DNA from: Zhengitettix transpicula
Lineage: Eukaryota; Arthropoda; Insecta; Orthoptera; Tetrigidae
NCBI GenBank assembly: GCA_037074705.1
Contig: CM073593.1
Coordinates: 65,141,501 to 65,205,500 of the forward strand
DNA: 64,000 nt
Reading direction: 5' to 3'
Each line of letters starts with the position of its first letter. Positions within the stretch are counted from its first letter, which is position 1. Of the stretch, positions 61,551-64,000 are shown piece after piece. Both the position numbers and the translations under genes were made by a program. A model generated the notes under the pieces. That model ran no database searches. It saw only the letters and a program-made list of their open reading frames with translations, and had not been told where the DNA came from.

Positions 61551-62233
61551 AAAAACGATACGTGTTATAATTTGTATTTATTTTAAATTAGATGGCTACA
61601 GTTTATAAAATACTTTGATATCCGCTACTATTCCCTCTGAATATTTTGTTTGTATGAGAACGTAACCAGACAGTTGATCGTTACTCTCATTAACATGAAA
61701 TTCCCCGCAATTGTAAGCGTCAATTTGTAATTTTTTTTTATTTGTATGCGAAATAAAAATAACAGAAGTTATTTTACATAAAACTATTTAATTTATAAGT
61801 TTGATTTTCAAAAGAAAATATATAACATATTGGTCGCCAATTTCGATGTAAAGTTGTGGTAAAAAAAAAGGAAAAAAAAGAGTGTTTTTTCTAACAGGCT
61901 ACTTACGGGTTTTATGGCTATGACCAGTGGAAACAATGTTTTGACTCAACGGCCACGTATTCTTGAATTCACAAAATACTTGTGCTATTGATCTTCCCGT
62001 GGTTCAGACGGTCGGCTCCTGACGCTCCTCTCAGAATAAGGTTCGTCAAACACTTAACATAAATCTCATTTAAGATAACCGTGTGACTTCTTGACCGGCC
62101 TCACGTTTTTAAAACTCGCCCTTTCTTGATATCCTGGCTATTGTCTCCGACAGGAAATTCGGAGAAACAGTCATAAACTGTCTGTATAGCAAATCTTCCC
62201 TGGCTGCTATAATAGCAAAATACAAATATTCCA

Positions 62234-62236
<3 letters not shown>
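61551..62236. other. mixed stretch next to microsatellite
   Basis: G+C-richer piece at 61890-62220 of unknown origin. On the minus strand it carries a donor-like ACCC|GTAAGTAG near 61910. It may be a retroelement tail adjoining the microsatellite. Confidence 0.35.
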
Positions 62237-62308
<72 letters not shown>

Positions 62309-62391
62309 GGGGGGAACAGAGACAGAGAGGGGGGGAGATAGAGCCGGGGGGGGGATGATAGAGCGGGGGGGGGAGTAATATATATATATAT
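62237..62391. repeat. compound (TA)n-(GA)n microsatellite with G-runs
   Basis: TA repeats (62237-62273), then GA repeats (to about 62305), then four G-runs of about 8, 7, 9 and 9 at 62307-62314, 62329-62335, 62346-62354 and 62365-62373 separated by AGA-rich spacers, then TA again (62376-62391). The long minus frames across it (62101-62454, 62207-62395) are translated microsatellite, not genes. Confidence 0.9.
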
Positions 62392-63083
62392 GCATTTAAA
62401 CAAAAATATGCGGACGCATACAGCTACAGCTAAATATAAATTTTTCCACTTCAACCGTTAATAACCGTTTCATTGGTTCTGACATCAGTGAAAATTCATT
62501 TATATTTTATACAACAGTTTTAAAATTGTGGATTCTACAAACTTAAACTCTTCGAAAAAAAAACGTCGGTTTATAAAATAAAAATTTACTTGCATGATTA
62601 TATAATCTTATTACAAATTTGACCTTTTAAAATTTATTTATTAAAAATTAATACGAGATTTTTTTATAGAATTACAGACTTTAATATTAATGCACACAAA
62701 ACTTTTCGTTTCATATATTTGAATCTTCTTCAGCTGTTTGTAATGATATTGTATATTTAAATTAATATAATTCCTATACTATTATATGTCTTTATCAACA
62801 GCGGAATTAATGAAACGATAATAAAGTATTTATGTATTCTATTTATTGTATTAGTCTGTAATTATATAACAAATGCCATTTTATTTGTCATTTAATTAAT
62901 AGATGATAAAATCCTCAGAAAACGTTTAAAAATTCATTCCATATCCCCATATTTTAATCCGTTTACCTTCTGGCACATGAAAATGATATTATTACGCACA
63001 AATTTCCATTTAACAGATAATTTTTTTGTAATTGATTTTTATGTATAATTGGATAAAGAATACCAGTTTATTTCACAATAAAT
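62392..63083. other. A+T-rich non-coding stretch
   Basis: Contains a minus-strand CTGAAGAAG...GAAACG word at 62706-62735 (see findings). No gene. Confidence 0.5.
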
Positions 63084-63591
63084 ATGTCACCGTCGTTTTC
63101 CCCAGAACTGAATAATTATCGTTCTATTCATATGGAAATGACTGGTTCACATCTTTGTTACCTCAAAGAATACGACAAACGTTTAGATCGCTGCCTCCCT
63201 CTGATCCTTGAAATTATGGCCACGAGGCATGTCAGCTCCCTTTATCTCGCCATTCGCGGCGAACTTAATTGGATGAGAGGGAAAATTGCTGACGTAGTCA
63301 ACCTACAAGATGAAATAGAAGTTTTTGCGATTAAACTTGAATCTAATAATTTATTCGCGGCTGCGAAGCTCCCTTTCGTTTCGCTCAGTAATTTGATAGA
63401 TCTTAGGATTAATAGTCAAAGAACAGAATAATTGGCGCATTGACGTTTTATGTTCGGTTAACACCCACATTAAAGACTTACAAAAAATTACATATGAACT
63501 ACCAATTTCAATACTTCCTACTACCATAAAGTTTTCGTTGAGGTTTACGGAATCTGATAAACGCATGAACGAATTAATACCAAATCTTTAG
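63084..63591 (+). pseudogene. frameshifted open region of unknown origin
   Basis: A plus frame of 115 codons (63084-63431) is followed, one frame over, by 63 open codons (63400-63588, stop at 63589). The first part has a mixed, protein-like composition with likely helices (LYLAIRGELNWMRGKIADVV, then LQDEIEVFAIKLE). The second continues in similar style (HIKDLQKITYELPISILPTT, then ESDKRMNEL). G+C content is well above the flanks, and stops become frequent after 63591. This looks like one reading frame broken by an indel near 63410-63432, or two exons. I could not assign a family. A decayed viral or transposon gene, or a host exon, are all possible. Confidence 0.35.
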
Positions 63592-64000
63592 CGACTGAAA
63601 ATTTATCAACGTTGTAACCGAGTAAAAAAGCTGATAATTTGAACACTTTTTCAATATAATCGTCCCAAAGGCTGATACAATCACACCAGAATTATTCGGG
63701 TGTTTCGGTGTAACTTCTGAAAAATCTCTCTCAAAATAATGGAATAAAATTTTTATTCTCAGACAACCGCTGTCGAACGATAAAGTTTTTGTTCTTTAGA
63801 AACTGGTAAAGTAAAATCTTGAGAACAGTGTTCATGTTACATTTATTGAAATAATGGTTCCCTAATTATTCCCAATGACGCTTATTTGTATGACTTTTTT
63901 TCCTGCAAACCTAGTTTAGTTCGAAGATTCGAAAAGGACGTGTGTTCTCCTATTTCTTTACCAATTCACATTAATCAAACTAATCAATTTAAAAAATATT
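63592..64000. other. window end, A+T-rich
   Basis: One plus frame stays open for about 40 codons to the window edge (from about 63880, with CKPSLVRRFEKDVCSPIS), possibly more of the same broken region. Otherwise nothing recognised. Confidence 0.3.

Noticed and set aside
62101..62454. Minus-strand frames with SLSLSL and IYIYIY repeats
   Set aside because: Translated (GA)n and (TA)n microsatellite.
1..64000. CRISPR arrays, bacterial operons or an intact integrated virus
   Set aside because: No short regularly spaced identical repeats, no ribosome-binding-site-led gene chains and no run of long intact frames anywhere in the window.

Overview
This window looks like a gene-poor, A+T-rich stretch of an arthropod nuclear genome, most likely an insect. 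The evidence is the lack of dense genes, heavy repeat content, tRNA-headed SINE-like repeats, decayed mariner transposons, a 5'-truncated non-LTR retrotransposon, palindromic MITE-like elements and long (TA)n/(GA)n microsatellites. I suspect a hemimetabolous insect (cockroach, termite or relatives) from the general look of the LINE and SINE remnants, but that is inference. No operon, CRISPR array, rRNA or convincing free-standing tRNA gene was seen.

The only host coding sequence I can support well is a short internal exon on the minus strand at 58645-58783: 46 open codons with good splice sites at both ends. A second, weaker minus-strand exon at 59619-59656 joins it in phase. If both are real, much of the window is intron or flank of one gene transcribed leftward, with other exons outside the window or too short for me to recognise. 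I could not identify the protein. At the right edge (63084-63591) two overlapping open frames of unusually gene-like composition look like a frameshifted remnant or partial gene of unknown origin.

Region by region: 0-10 kb holds a reverse tRNA-SINE, a palindromic MITE, two neighbouring copies of a ~0.25-0.5 kb dispersed repeat, and a solo MITE arm. 13-16 kb has a CpG-rich island, a broken mariner transposase, another MITE and a second SINE. 16-36 kb is mostly A+T-rich with scattered G+C-richer patches that look like conserved non-coding or regulatory DNA, plus an N-terminal mariner remnant at 31.6-31.9 kb. 36-45 kb is the repeat-dense part: two palindromes, one of which carries divergent promoter-like arms, a MITE copy, a direct-repeat pair, a ~277-bp tandem array of about seven units, and an inverted third copy of the 5-kb repeat. 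45-64 kb returns to A+T-rich DNA with G+C-rich patches, a LINE 3' end, long microsatellites and the exon(s).

The most unusual structures are the divergent-promoter palindrome (39930-40284), the 277-bp tandem array (42190-43960), the dispersed MITE family with four local copies, and the exon hidden below ordinary ORF length cut-offs.
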